In this document: one piece after another, positions 1 to 8,653 of the stretch
Layout of the letters: every line of letters begins with the position of its first letter
Position numbering within the stretch: the stretch's first letter is position 1
Assembly (NCBI RefSeq): GCF_003946175.1
Contig: NZ_RHOK01000013.1
Span: forward strand, 26,398 to 90,397
DNA: 64,000 nt
Direction of reading: 5' to 3'
Source: Lacticaseibacillus suibinensis
GTDB taxonomy: Bacteria > Bacillota > Bacilli > Lactobacillales > Lactobacillaceae
Notes under the pieces: generated by a model
Told to the model about the DNA's origin: nothing
Database searches by the model: none
The model's input: the letters and a program-made list of their open reading frames with translations, nothing else
Program-made: the position numbers and the translations under genes

Positions 1-775
1 AGCCTGATCTGCGGGAAATAATTGTAGATTTGATTCTCAACCATCATTGGTCGCCAGAGCAAATCGCAGTTCGTTTAAAGATGGAGAAAGTGGCCGATGT
101 AAGCTACAACACAATTTACCGAGACATAGAGCGAGATAATTTGGGCTTGCCATTTACCTCTCATGGAGACACGGGAATTCGGCGGCAATTACGCCGCAAA
201 GGCCACAGACAACACCCTAAGGGTGTTCGCAGACATGCGGCTCCGCAAGTGACCTACATACCCATTAGTGAACGTCCAAATTTCATTAATCGTCGACTAC
301 GTATCGGCGATTGGGAGCTGGACACTGTGCTGGGTAAGGTGGGTGAGGAAGTACTTGTGACCCTTGTGGAACGTAAAACACGTTTTTCTCTGATTGGTAA
401 GGCTAAACATAAAGATCCAGAATCTGTGAACAAGGTTGTCGTGAAACTCCTTCGTTCCATTCCAAAGGAATTCGTACACTCCATTACACCGGATCATGGA
501 GTTGAATTTCTGCACCTATCAGAAGTTGCGGCTGAATTGGCGATTACTGTGTACTGGCCAAAGCCTTATTCTCCGCAACAACGTGGCACAAACGAGAATA
601 CAAACGGGTTAATCCGCGATTACTTTCCTCGAAATCAATTCATTAAAATTCATACCGACGATGAGGTTCATCAGTGTCAGGTGGATTTGAACCTCAGGCC
701 CAGAAAGGTTTTGGGATTTCAAAGCCCGTCAGAAGTGCTGTTTGATAAAGTGTTGCACTTGGTTTGACAATTCGC
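1..775 (+). mobile_element. Right end of an IS30-family insertion sequence
   Basis: The stretch is filled by the 3' part of an IS30-type transposase gene and ends in a short tail after the stop codon (768 to about 775) that would hold the right terminal inverted repeat. The left end lies outside the window, so the inverted repeat cannot be paired and the exact boundary is an estimate. The element runs directly into the 3' end of a GNAT gene on the other strand, which suggests insertion into that gene. Confidence 0.8.
3..767 (+). CDS. IS30-family transposase, 5' end outside the window
   Basis: This is the catalytic C-terminal part of an IS30-type DDE transposase. The frame is open to the left edge, so the N-terminal helix-turn-helix region is missing only because of the window cut. 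The three acidic positions can be seen: the D in WELDTVLGK, the D in ITPDHGVEF and the E in GTNENTNGLIRDYFPR, followed by the family-typical RPRKVLGFQSPSEVL near the end. No frameshift or stop interrupts the visible 254 codons, so the element may be active. Its last 39 bases overlap the convergent GNAT gene, whose stop codon lies inside the element. Confidence 0.9.
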   Translation, partial: PDLREIIVDLILNHHWSPEQIAVRLKMEKVADVSYNTIYRDIERDNLGLPFTSHGDTGIRRQLRRKGHRQHPKGVRRHAAPQVTYIPISERPNFINRRLRIGDWELDTVLGKVGEEVLVTLVERKTRFSLIGKAKHKDPESVNKVVVKLLRSIPKEFVHSITPDHGVEFLHLSEVAAELAITVYWPKPYSPQQRGTNENTNGLIRDYFPRNQFIKIHTDDEVHQCQVDLNLRPRKVLGFQSPSEVLFDKVLHLV

Positions 776-1346
776 CCCACAGCCCAGATTCTACTTCATG
801 CTCTGTAGCTTGCTGCCAATACTTCAGGTACTGACGGGCCTGTTTGCCATCGCGGTTCAATAGATACAAACGAAAATGGACTGGGAAATCTTTCGGCTGC
901 CATTGTTCCAGATAGGTATACTGATGAGTCATCCCCAAGCGCTGCATCACCGCCCCACTTTTGGGATTGTTAACGTCATGGGTCGCGGTCAAAAAAGGAT
1001 AGTCACGCACCGGCAGTGCCGCAATCAGTGCCGCGGCGGCTTCGGTCATATAGCCATGGCCCCAACTTGAACGTTGCAGCCCATAACCAAGATCATGGGC
1101 TTCACTGGCCTCAGCATGCACATAACCAATCACGTGGTCGGTGATGCGCACACAAATGGCCAGCGCCTCACCGTCGGGCTGATCAAGGTACTGCTCGTGT
1201 AATAACTTCAGCCGTCCCGCCTCGTTCTGCGGCATGAGCCAAGGCAAAAAGGGGTTCACCTCGGGATCTTGTTGAATGGCCATAAACGCCGGTAAATCCG
1301 CTGCCGTAAAAGGGCGTAGCGTCAGGCGCTGCGTTTGAATAATCAT
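729..1346 (-). CDS. GNAT acetyltransferase, RimJ/RimL type, with IS-derived C-terminus
   Basis: The 205-residue product resembles RimJ/RimL-type N-acetyltransferases, which move an acetyl group from acetyl-CoA to an amine. The N-terminus has the usual TQRLTLRPFTAADL pattern and the acetyl-CoA loop is seen as RSSWGHGYMTEAA around residue 95. The start at 1346 is preceded by a strong AAGGAGGTGAGG site. The last 13 to 16 codons and the stop are encoded by IS30 terminal sequence, so the native C-terminus has been replaced. The fold may survive because the core ends before this. The substrate cannot be told from sequence. Confidence 0.8.
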   Translation of the reverse strand: MIIQTQRLTLRPFTAADLPAFMAIQQDPEVNPFLPWLMPQNEAGRLKLLHEQYLDQPDGEALAICVRITDHVIGYVHAEASEAHDLGYGLQRSSWGHGYMTEAAAALIAALPVRDYPFLTATHDVNNPKSGAVMQRLGMTHQYTYLEQWQPKDFPVHFRLYLLNRDGKQARQYLKYWQQATEHEVESGLWGELSNQVQHFIKQHF

Positions 1347-1429
1347 GTCCTCACCTCCTTATCATCAGGTTTATCCTACCCGAATAGGGCGCCGTGACCA
1401 AAGCTTGATTCAAAACCGGCAAGCAAAAA

Positions 1430-1458
1430 TTGAATCCGCCTCACCTATTCGTTAAAAT
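1430..1458 (+). promoter_or_regulatory. Promoter of the small membrane protein gene
   Basis: TTGAAT (1430-1435) and TAAAAT (1453-1458) are separated by 17 bases and lie 31 bases before the ATG at 1490. Confidence 0.6.
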
Positions 1459-1489
1459 GAAAGCAACTTGTATGCGAAAGGATAGCCTC

Positions 1490-1765
1490 ATGATACGAAT
1501 TATCTTCGTGGTTTATGCCCTTGTGCTCCTCATTCTCACCATTTACACCAATCAACACCGCCGGGACTTTATGGGCCTCACCATCTCAGAAAAGCACCAA
1601 CAGGAATTGGCCCGCTTCAGTGTGGTCTTTGCCATCAGCACCCTGCTGGCCGTGGCCGCGGCAGTGTGGCCGCAGATGTGGCTACAACTGGCGGCGCTGC
1701 TGGTGGGGGCGCTGGCGGCGGGGCTGCTCGGTCTGCGCGTGGCCAAATACGCGGGCGAAGCCTGA
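1490..1765 (+). CDS. Small membrane protein of unknown function
   Basis: The 91-residue product has three likely membrane segments (about residues 3-20, 43-60 and 62-82) joined by a short charged loop. I recognise no family. The frame is open further upstream, but the ATG at 1490 is chosen because it follows an AAAGGA site and lies at a normal distance from a good promoter at 1430-1458. It stands alone, with uspA following after about 55 bases behind its own -10 box. Confidence 0.7.
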   Translation: MIRIIFVVYALVLLILTIYTNQHRRDFMGLTISEKHQQELARFSVVFAISTLLAVAAAVWPQMWLQLAALLVGALAAGLLGLRVAKYAGEA

Positions 1766-1820
1766 AAACATGTACTTTCATGGCTGATTCGGCTACAATT
1801 AAGTCAGAGAGGTGATGGCG

Positions 1821-2318
1821 ATGTTACAACAATACAAGCACATTCTAGTGGCAATTGATGGCTCATACGAATCTGAGCTTGCATTCCAGAAAGCAGTCGC
1901 AGTGGCCAAGCGTAATGACGGTGAATTATTCCTGATTCACATTGTCGACACGCGGGCCTTCAACAACGTCTCAAGTTTTGATTCGGCAATGGTGCAACAA
2001 GTCGCAGATACCGCCAAGGAAACGATGAATGGTTACATCGAACAGGCCCACAAGGCCGGTTTGGAAAAAGTCAGCTACTCCATCGAATATGGCGCCCCGA
2101 AGACGATTATCGCCCGCGATGTCCCGAAGCAAAAAGATATTGATTTGATTATGATTGGCGCCACCGGGCTCAACGCGGTGGAGCGCTTGTTGATTGGGAG
2201 CGTCACCGAATACGTGACGCGCAATGCCCGCTGCGACGTGCTCGTGGTGCGTACCGACCTGAACAACAAGCCGGCTTTGGCTTCCACCAAGAAGCCGAAA
2301 GAGAAACCAGCTGAATAA
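1821..2318 (+). CDS. Universal stress protein, UspA family
   Basis: The 165-residue cytoplasmic protein starts with the typical YKHILVAIDGS strand-loop and ends with the nucleotide-binding signature G-A-T-G-(9)-G-S in GATGLNAVERLLIGSVTEYV, so it belongs to the ATP-binding class of Usp proteins. Such proteins are made under stress and usually dimerise; the precise role is not known. ATG at 1821 is preferred over the in-frame GTG at 1812 because AGAGAGGTG sits at the right distance. A TACAAT -10 box lies at 1794-1799. A terminator follows at 2327. Confidence 0.9.
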   Translation: MLQQYKHILVAIDGSYESELAFQKAVAVAKRNDGELFLIHIVDTRAFNNVSSFDSAMVQQVADTAKETMNGYIEQAHKAGLEKVSYSIEYGAPKTIIARDVPKQKDIDLIMIGATGLNAVERLLIGSVTEYVTRNARCDVLVVRTDLNNKPALASTKKPKEKPAE

Positions 2319-2326
2319 AGTTGATC

Positions 2327-2352
2327 AACGCCCAAGTGATTGGGCGTTTTTT
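2327..2352 (+). terminator. Rho-independent terminator of the usp gene
   Basis: An 8-bp stem (AACGCCCA / TGGGCGTT) with a 6-base loop is followed by a run of T. Confidence 0.85.
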
Positions 2353-2407
2353 GATGGGATGAAACCAAAAAGCAAGCGGTCGCGCGTACTTAGCGCGAAC
2401 CGCTTGC

Positions 2408-3232
2408 TTAGTTTGAAGCCGTGAAGGTATAGTCGTTGGCCAACGACTTAAAATCCTCGCCGCAAGTCGCCTGAAACGCGGCAAAGCTGCTGTTTTTCGT
2501 CAGCTTGTTCATGCCATCGGTGATATCGGGTAAGCTTTTCAGCACCACCCCGGTCCCGTCGGCGAATAAGAAATACCGCGATAGCCGGGCATAGCCGCGC
2601 TCGGCTTTGGGGTCTGGGATATCGAAGACGTAGCCGATCTGGGCGGTGCCGACATTGCCAGTTTTGAAGACTTTGACCAACGTCGGGGCGCTAGCTTCAC
2701 TGTAGGCATCGAAATCGTCGATCAGATTGCCATACAGCTGCAAACTCGCTTGCACATAGGTATCGCCAGTTTTGCCATCAAAGTCAGCCACTCGTAACTC
2801 GATGCCATTGTCCTCGTTGGTCGGTGTCACCACATGATCACGCGCCGACTCCTCAACGGTAAAGCTACTCGGCACCGTCAGTTGAAATCCAGTAGAAAAA
2901 CTAACGGTGTGCCCGGTCACCTTCGCCACCAGATTGCGTGATGAATCAATGGCCACCGTCCGTTTTAATCCCGCCGCTTTCAAGGCGTAGTTGTCGATGT
3001 ACTTGGTGGCCTCATTCGTGGTTGAGGAAGACATCATCTTGCGCTGCTCGCTCATGCGGCTTTGCATCATCATTTGCGGCCAGTAGCGAAAGGCCAGCGG
3101 CGTTAATGCCACCAGCACTACAATCAGGACTTGGGCGCGATTCAGCTGGCGTTTACGCTTCGGGCGTTGCTTAACAAATAACCGGTCGTATTCGGCGTAC
3201 CACACCGGTTTGTGCGCTTTGCGTTTAGCCAT
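2408..3232 (-). CDS. Membrane-anchored protein of unknown function
   Basis: The 274-residue product begins with a very basic cytoplasmic part (KRKRQLNR near residue 27), then one membrane segment at about residues 33-48, then a long polar domain expected to lie outside the cell. I recognise no family for that domain. The start at 3232 follows GGAGGTGACTGCCC. The ATG overlaps by 8 bases (ATGGCTAA) the stop codon that would end the neighbouring DUF805 gene if its amber codon were read through, so the two were probably one translationally coupled unit. Confidence 0.7.
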   Translation of the reverse strand: MAKRKAHKPVWYAEYDRLFVKQRPKRKRQLNRAQVLIVVLVALTPLAFRYWPQMMMQSRMSEQRKMMSSSTTNEATKYIDNYALKAAGLKRTVAIDSSRNLVAKVTGHTVSFSTGFQLTVPSSFTVEESARDHVVTPTNEDNGIELRVADFDGKTGDTYVQASLQLYGNLIDDFDAYSEASAPTLVKVFKTGNVGTAQIGYVFDIPDPKAERGYARLSRYFLFADGTGVVLKSLPDITDGMNKLTKNSSFAAFQATCGEDFKSLANDYTFTASN

Positions 3233-3365
3233 GGGCAGTCACCTCCGCCGCGTCAGTCGACACCACTCGGGCATAATCCGCCGCGATGGCTGCGGCCTGG
3301 TGCTGAATGCCACTGGCCATTTCGGTAATGGCTGCATTCACGCTGGCGGTGCCAACTTCGGCTTG
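3225..3365 (-). other. Open continuation of the DUF805/XpaC-like gene behind an in-frame TAG
   Basis: After the TAG at 3366-3368 the same frame stays open for 46 codons and stops with TAA at 3225-3227. The translated piece is alanine-rich and helical (for example VNAAITEMASGIQHQAAAIA) and continues the XpaC-like helical pattern. Its stop overlaps the next start by exactly 8 bases, an arrangement seen at several true gene junctions in this window. It therefore looks like the original C-terminus cut off by a nonsense mutation, or an extension made by readthrough. Confidence 0.65.
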
Positions 3366-4100
3366 CTACGCCGTGAGATATTGGTCGCATGATTCAATCA
3401 AAGCCGGGAGCATTTTGTACAGGAAATCCGCATGTTCGGTCAGCGCATGCGGATGCGCCATCAATTCGCGAAACAGCTCTTGCGCCGCATGCAGGCCGCC
3501 AGTAGCCTGCATGATTTTGGCTAGCGCCTCGGAGCTGCGGCTTTGGGTGCCGAGCTTCAAGATTTGCATTTTCAGCGTGCTCATCGTGTCGCGGAATAGC
3601 TGGAGCTCATCGGCGCTGAGATGATGCTGGGCCCGGTAGGCGGCAATGGCCTGCGATTGGGTCACCACCGCAGTGGCTTGCTGAGTCGGCATTAGTGTCA
3701 TCACCAGCTTGGCCACCTGGGAAATCACCCAGGTGAGCAGCCACGCCCACACCAAGCCACTATTGACGGTGCCCGAGGCATTGGCATACATCAGCCACCA
3801 GGTCCCATAGGTGAACAGCGTCTGGGCAATGGCGAGCCCGGGGATAAACCCGGCATCGCGATAACGACGCGCCGTGATGGCGGCTGTGGGAATGAGTAAA
3901 AAGGCCCGCACAGTCAGCTGCGGCAGGATGCGATTGCCAATAATCAAGAAAGTCAAAATCTCAAACAGCCATAAGAATGGCAGCAGCCACCAGTATTCAC
4001 TACGGGTGCTCCGGCCGTCAAAGTTCAGGGCATTCGTCAGATAAGCGCGCAAGGCGTAGAATTTGCTCACACCGTAATCGGGATTGTGGGGATCGATCAT
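3366..4100 (-). CDS. DUF805 membrane protein with XpaC-like tail, truncated by an amber codon
   Basis: The first part (about residues 15-130) is a DUF805-type multi-helix membrane domain: FDGRSTRSEYWWLLPFLWLF, then ARRYRDAGFIPG. The second part (about 150-244) is a soluble helical region resembling XpaC-type proteins (5-bromo-4-chloroindolyl phosphate hydrolysis family), with LYKMLPALIESCDQYL just before the stop. TAG at 3366-3368 cuts this domain; the frame continues beyond it to 3225. The start at 4100 has a good TGGAGG site. The XpaC assignment is by resemblance only. The gene is either recently damaged, affected by a sequencing error, or naturally leaky. Confidence 0.7.
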   Translation of the reverse strand: MIDPHNPDYGVSKFYALRAYLTNALNFDGRSTRSEYWWLLPFLWLFEILTFLIIGNRILPQLTVRAFLLIPTAAITARRYRDAGFIPGLAIAQTLFTYGTWWLMYANASGTVNSGLVWAWLLTWVISQVAKLVMTLMPTQQATAVVTQSQAIAAYRAQHHLSADELQLFRDTMSTLKMQILKLGTQSRSSEALAKIMQATGGLHAAQELFRELMAHPHALTEHADFLYKMLPALIESCDQYLTA

Positions 4101-4211
4101 ATGTATTTCCTCCAGTCGTAAATCAATTATCGCAGATATAAGTTGTGGTTTTTGGTCAGTTTTAGATAAGGCGACTTATAATTTCCCGCTTAGCTTCGCA
4201 TGAGGCAACGC

Positions 4212-4243
4212 AAAAAGCCCTTCGCGCTTAGGTGAAGGGCTTT
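4212..4243 (-). terminator. Terminator of the Rgg-like regulator gene
   Basis: A 10-bp stem (AAAGCCCTTC / GAAGGGCTTT) ends in T residues on the minus strand just after the stop at 4255. Confidence 0.8.
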
Positions 4244-4254
4244 GGACTGGCAAA

Positions 4255-5121
4255 TTAGGCGGAAGCGGCCTCGGCCTGCAGCTGGGTCACCAGCTCGCCG
4301 CTGGCGGTGACTTGCGCCAAGGCCAAGGCGACTTGGTAAGCCCTGCTCGCTTGGGCATCCCCGAGCTGCTTATAGGTGCGGGCTTGCAGCGTGTACAGCT
4401 CGGCCAGCAAGAACAGGCTGTCGTTTTTGACCGCTAAATCAATGCCGAGTTGCAGGTACTTCAGCACCTCATCATAGGCTTTCAGTTCAAAATATATGCG
4501 CGCACTATGCCAATAAATGGTCAATTCGACCTCCAGATACCGGCCCTCATTCAGCGGCATCTGTTTGAGCAGTTGATCGGCCTGCTGCAGGTATACGCTG
4601 GCGCGGTCGGTGGTCCCTTTTTCGGCATAGGCAATGCCTAACCCCAGCGTGGCCATAATCGCCGCCAGGTCTTGATGGGTCTGGCCTTGTTGATTCAGCA
4701 CCCGTCCAAAATAATAAATCGCCTCATCCTGAGCATGATTCACAAACAACTCCACCATGCCGCGATAATAGTAGTACCGTTTCTGATCACCCTCGCTAGT
4801 CAATTTCGCCACGTTGACTTTAGCTAAGCCCGGCGCGGCGGCGACGTAATCGCCATGCCGCACTTGCTTGCCCACCTGTGCCAACGCTTTTTGCGTGCGA
4901 TCTTGATTCTCCACCACAATATCATCGAGGCCGATGCCCAGGCGATTAGTCAGGCGAATCAGGATATTCATACTTGGGACTTTGTTACGTTTTTCAATCA
5001 AACTGATTGTGGCTTGCGTGCAAATATCTTTGGCCAGTTCCGCCTGCGATAGTCCTTTGAGCTTGCGGAAATACCGGACGCGATCCCCCATGATGCGTAA
5101 GGCCGGCTGCGTTTTACTCAT
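4255..5121 (-). CDS. Rgg/PlcR-like transcriptional regulator (XRE helix-turn-helix plus TPR-like repeats)
   Basis: The 288-residue product has an N-terminal Cro/C1-type helix-turn-helix (about residues 11-65, with LSQAELAKDICTQATISLIE) and a long helical TPR-like C-terminal region (about 80-280). This is the layout of peptide-sensing Rgg/PlcR-type regulators, but no signal-peptide gene is apparent beside it. The start at 5121 is chosen over 5160 because AAAGGGAGTGAAGAA precedes it. A promoter with TATAAT at 5183-5188 lies upstream. The target genes are unknown. Confidence 0.85.
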   Translation of the reverse strand: MSKTQPALRIMGDRVRYFRKLKGLSQAELAKDICTQATISLIEKRNKVPSMNILIRLTNRLGIGLDDIVVENQDRTQKALAQVGKQVRHGDYVAAAPGLAKVNVAKLTSEGDQKRYYYYRGMVELFVNHAQDEAIYYFGRVLNQQGQTHQDLAAIMATLGLGIAYAEKGTTDRASVYLQQADQLLKQMPLNEGRYLEVELTIYWHSARIYFELKAYDEVLKYLQLGIDLAVKNDSLFLLAELYTLQARTYKQLGDAQASRAYQVALALAQVTASGELVTQLQAEAASA

Positions 5122-5182
5122 TTCTTCACTCCCTTTAGAAACCAACGAAAAGCCGAACACCTTTCAGGTTTTCAATACGCAA

Positions 5183-5211
5183 ATTATACCCGCAAATATT
5201 CATTTTGACTA
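5183..5211 (-). promoter_or_regulatory. Promoter of the Rgg-like regulator gene
   Basis: On the minus strand TAGTCA (5206-5211) and a consensus TATAAT (5183-5188) are 17 bases apart. The surrounding 5160-5390 region is markedly AT-rich compared with its neighbours and holds no other gene that I can support. Confidence 0.55.
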
Positions 5212-5391
5212 CTTTTTCTTATTCATTTTAGTGCTAACATACTAATATAACGGTTAGGATTATTAGAAATGGGTATGATTTAAATTGTATTTATTTTAGA
5301 ATATAAAAATATCCGCCATATAATAGGCTGTGGCGACTTACGTAAATGATTATTGACAGCTTTTAGTCAATTCTTTTAATCAAGCTTGTTA

Positions 5392-6363
5392 TTAATAGAG
5401 ATCGATAATCTTTTGCAGATAATCGACCACGACCTTGGGCAGATCTCCGCGCATCAGCAAGGCTTCCAGCAATCGACTGCGGTTGTACCAGGCGTTCCAA
5501 AACTTGATGTTCTCTTGCGGGCGCACGTCATGCAGGCGCGTCTGCCAGGCCGTCAGGCACATCACCAAGGAATCGGCATAGAACTGATGCTTCACTGCCA
5601 GATTAACCAAATAAGCGGCGATGCGTTGATCCTCACCGTACACCAGCGGCACGGTCATGCGCTGCCAGCCAGCCAAAATTGACGCCATCAGGAAAATCTT
5701 TTCCCCACGCGCCAGGCCGGTCACCTGCGTCAGCTCATCAGCTAAATTGCCGATATGCGTGTAGGCATGGGCCCAGCCGCCGCCATCCACATAGCCGCGG
5801 CCGTCGCGCTCCAGCAGCACGTAGACACACAATCGCTGCAAAAGGCCGCTATATTGTTTGCTGGACAAGGCGTGGTAGCGATTTTGGTCGGCGTACACAA
5901 GCCCTGATAGCAACATCACGGCGAAACTGCGCTGAAAAACGGCATCGTTTTGCGGCTCCATGATATGGGCGAAAAGGATATCGGGTTGTTGCAGCGTGTT
6001 AAACAGCCAGCTCACCTGAGCGGTAGTGAAGGCATCCATCTGAAACAAATCAGACAGCAGGAAAAAGGCGCCTTTGTCGCGCACTGCGGGACTGCGACTG
6101 GCGAGATGTGCAACCAGAAACGTCAGCTCATCATCGCTCACACTAGGCGTGGCGGTTTTCTTCACCCGCTGGCGAATCGTATGCATTTTGGCCAGCGCCG
6201 CTAAATCATCGTCGGGCAAAGCCACTGGCGTTGCTGGCTCCACCGCCACCGAAGCCATCAAGTGATCCAGCGCAGCTGGCAGCTGCTGAAACAGCTGGCC
6301 AGCCAGTAATTGTTCGCGTAAAGCGCGGACGGCTTGCGCCACGCTTTGAAGTTGAGTCGCCAA
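5392..6363 (-). CDS. DUF2785 domain protein
   Basis: The 323-residue protein carries the DUF2785 signature ERDGRGYVDGGGWAHAYTHI at about residues 185-205, within an all-helical, probably cytoplasmic protein. No enzymatic role is established for the family. It lies 15 bases downstream of the yueI-like gene and 400 bases downstream of sufB, all on the same strand, so it may be the last gene of the suf transcript. The start at 6363 has AAAAGGAG in front of it. Confidence 0.8.
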   Translation of the reverse strand: MATQLQSVAQAVRALREQLLAGQLFQQLPAALDHLMASVAVEPATPVALPDDDLAALAKMHTIRQRVKKTATPSVSDDELTFLVAHLASRSPAVRDKGAFFLLSDLFQMDAFTTAQVSWLFNTLQQPDILFAHIMEPQNDAVFQRSFAVMLLSGLVYADQNRYHALSSKQYSGLLQRLCVYVLLERDGRGYVDGGGWAHAYTHIGNLADELTQVTGLARGEKIFLMASILAGWQRMTVPLVYGEDQRIAAYLVNLAVKHQFYADSLVMCLTAWQTRLHDVRPQENIKFWNAWYNRSRLLEALLMRGDLPKVVVDYLQKIIDLY

Positions 6364-6378
6364 GAATAATCTCCTTTT

Positions 6379-6759
6379 CTAAAGCAAAATCGGCCGCGCA
6401 ATTTTTTGCTTAGGATCCGCCAAGACCCAGCCGAAATCATCGGCGCGCGGCGTTTTTTTCACGCGCAGGCCAGGCTGGGCCATAATGGTAAACGGGATCT
6501 CATGTGCCAGCGCCTGCTTCATGTACTGATCGATCAAGGGCTGCGGCATCAGGCCGTTCAGATAAACGCGATACTGGGGATAGCGCGTCAGCACCTGCTC
6601 CAGTAGCTGGGACATCGCTTCGGTGTGCAGCTGGCGAATGGTCACTGCCATGGCCACCCGGTCGCGAAAATTACCCAGAAAAGCGCGTTTTTCGTCAGGT
6701 TTCAAGCTGGGAATGCCCAGCGCTCGGGCTTTGATAAAAGCATTCAAATCTTCCGTCAT
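6379..6759 (-). CDS. YueI-like protein (DUF1694)
   Basis: The 126-residue product matches the YueI/DUF1694 pattern: an N-terminal LKPDEKRAFLGNFRDRV stretch and a strand-rich C-terminal half (YRVYLNGLMPQPLIDQYMKQ). Its function is not known. It follows sufB after 12 bases and precedes a DUF2785 gene, so it is probably co-transcribed with the suf operon. The start follows AGAAAGGGGC. Confidence 0.8.
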   Translation of the reverse strand: MTEDLNAFIKARALGIPSLKPDEKRAFLGNFRDRVAMAVTIRQLHTEAMSQLLEQVLTRYPQYRVYLNGLMPQPLIDQYMKQALAHEIPFTIMAQPGLRVKKTPRADDFGWVLADPKQKIARPILL

Positions 6760-6771
6760 CGTTGCCCCTTT

Positions 6772-8208
6772 CTAGCCGACCGACCCGTCCATTTCCATCC
6801 CAATGAGGCGATTGAGTTCGACGGCATATTCCATTGGCAATTCCTTGGTGAAGGGTTCAACAAACCCCATGATGATCATTTCCGTGGCTTTAGCTTCGGG
6901 TATGCCACGGCTTTCCAGATAATAAAGCTGCTCTTCCGAAACCTTGGACACTTTGGCTTCATGCTCCATCGACACAGTGGAATTCTTGATTTCGGTGAAA
7001 GGAATGGTGTCTGAAGACGACTGCTCATCCATTAAGATGGTATCACATTCCACATGACAAAAGGCGTTATCCGCTTTTGGCGTGAAGCGCACCGTGCCGC
7101 GATAGTCCACGGCTCCGCCATCTTTGGCAATCGACTTGGAGACAATGTTGGAGGACGTATTCGGTGCGTTATGAATCATCCGGGCCCCGTTGTCTTGATC
7201 GACCCCGGACCCCGCCACCGCCACGCTAAGCATGGTGCCCCGGGCCCCTTCGCCATCGAGGTAAACGGAAGGATACTTCATCGTCGTTTTCGAGCCTAAA
7301 TTACCGTCAACCCATTCCATGGTGGCGTTTTTCAGTGCCTGAGCCCGTTTGGTTTCAAGCGAATAAACATTCTTGGACCAGTTTTGAATGGTCGTATAGC
7401 GGCAGTAGGCATCATCTTGAACGAACACTTCCACCACCGCCGCATGCAGCGAGTCACTGGAGTAATTCGGGGCCGTGCAGCCTTCTACATAGTTGATGTG
7501 GCCACCCGGCGCCACAATGATTAAGGTGCGTTCGAACTGACCGGTATTTTCCGCGTTGATGCGGAAGTAAGCCTGAATCGGCACATCCGTCTGGACGCCG
7601 GCCGGCACATAGATGAAGCTGCCGCCAGACCAAACGGCTGAGTTCAAGGCCGCAAACTTGTTATCGCTGGGATGGACCAGCGTGCCGAAGTACTGGCGCA
7701 CTAAATCAGGATATTCCTTCAAGGCACTGTCCATGTCCATAAAAATAATGCCGAGTTTGTCGAACTCTTTTTTCATATTATGGTACACCACTTCGGATTC
7801 ATACTGCGCGGAGGCGCCCGCGAGATACTTACGCTCCGCTTGCGGCACGCCCAAGCGGTCGAAGGTTTTCTTGATGGTGTCAGGGACATCATCCCAATCC
7901 CGGTAAGTTTTGTCGGTGGCTTTCTGGAAATAAAGCATTTCTTCCAGGTTCAGGTCAGACAAATCGGGACCAAAATCAGGCATCGGCAGCTTCTGGTAAG
8001 TCCGGTAAGCCGCCAGGCGATAGTCGAGCATCCACTGGGGCTCATGTTTTTCTGCCGAAATTGCCCGCACGGTGGCTTCCGTCACCCCCCGCCCAGTGGA
8101 GAACACTGGGTTGACCGGGTCCTTGAAATCACCGGGATTTTCCGTCGGCAAAAAGTCGACGGTTTCCGCCACCGTTTCGTTGTTCTTCGTATTTTTGGTT
8201 TCAGTCAT
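6772..8208 (-). CDS. sufB: Fe-S cluster assembly scaffold protein SufB
   Basis: SufB forms the SufBC2D scaffold on which iron-sulfur clusters are built in the cytoplasm. The 478-residue length is normal. Family-typical segments are present, such as [40 protein letters not shown] and the C-terminal [11 protein letters not shown]. The ATG at 8208 is chosen because GGAGGACAACC precedes it and it overlaps the sufU stop by 8 bases; the longer frame to 8355 is only read-through of another frame of sufU. It is the last suf gene of the sufCDSUB order typical of Firmicutes. Confidence 0.97.
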   Translation of the reverse strand: MTETKNTKNNETVAETVDFLPTENPGDFKDPVNPVFSTGRGVTEATVRAISAEKHEPQWMLDYRLAAYRTYQKLPMPDFGPDLSDLNLEEMLYFQKATDKTYRDWDDVPDTIKKTFDRLGVPQAERKYLAGASAQYESEVVYHNMKKEFDKLGIIFMDMDSALKEYPDLVRQYFGTLVHPSDNKFAALNSAVWSGGSFIYVPAGVQTDVPIQAYFRINAENTGQFERTLIIVAPGGHINYVEGCTAPNYSSDSLHAAVVEVFVQDDAYCRYTTIQNWSKNVYSLETKRAQALKNATMEWVDGNLGSKTTMKYPSVYLDGEGARGTMLSVAVAGSGVDQDNGARMIHNAPNTSSNIVSKSIAKDGGAVDYRGTVRFTPKADNAFCHVECDTILMDEQSSSDTIPFTEIKNSTVSMEHEAKVSKVSEEQLYYLESRGIPEAKATEMIIMGFVEPFTKELPMEYAVELNRLIGMEMDGSVG

Positions 8209-8653
8209 GGTTGTCCTCCGCATCTGGCAGCCCCAGTGCTTGGGCCGCCGCTTTCCAAGCCAAGGTGGCGCATTTGATGCGCGCCGGGAATTGGTGCACC
8301 CCTTTGAGCACCGCCGCATCCCCGAGCGCCGCTTCCGCCGGACTGTGACCGTCAATCACTAGCTCGGAAAAGTCACTCACCAGCTGCATCACTTGCGCCG
8401 GTGTTTGGCCGATAATGCGGTCGGTCATTAAACTGCCTGAAGCCTGCGAAATCGTGCAGCCACTGCCAGCAAAGGCAGCAGCAGTGATTTTGCCCCCTTG
8501 CACTTGCAACTGCAAGGTCAGCACATCGCCGCAGCTGGGATTACGTACAGTGACGGCATAATCAGGCGCTGCCAGCGTGCCGTGATGGCGCGGGTGGCTC
8601 GCTTCGTCCAGAATGACTTGGCGATAAAGTTGATCCAATCTAGTCATTGCCAA
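8201..8653 (-). CDS. sufU: Zinc-dependent sulfurtransferase SufU
   Basis: SufU accepts sulfur from SufS and passes it on for cluster building. The cysteines expected to bind zinc are visible: NPSCGDVL near residue 40, [12 protein letters not shown] near 65 and RIKCATLAW near 127. Two starts are possible: TTG at 8653, with AAGGGGG seven bases upstream, or ATG at 8647, which would give the 8-base overlap with the sufS stop seen elsewhere in this operon. The TTG is preferred for its spacing. The encoded length of about 150 residues is normal. Confidence 0.95.
   Translation of the reverse strand: MAMTRLDQLYRQVILDEASHPRHHGTLAAPDYAVTVRNPSCGDVLTLQLQVQGGKITAAAFAGSGCTISQASGSLMTDRIIGQTPAQVMQLVSDFSELVIDGHSPAEAALGDAAVLKGVHQFPARIKCATLAWKAAAQALGLPDAEDNHD

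Noticed and set aside
3366..3368. Pyrrolysine insertion at the amber codon
   Set aside because: No pyl genes or suppressor tRNA are seen and the organism group does not use pyrrolysine. Nonsense mutation, error or simple readthrough is far more likely.
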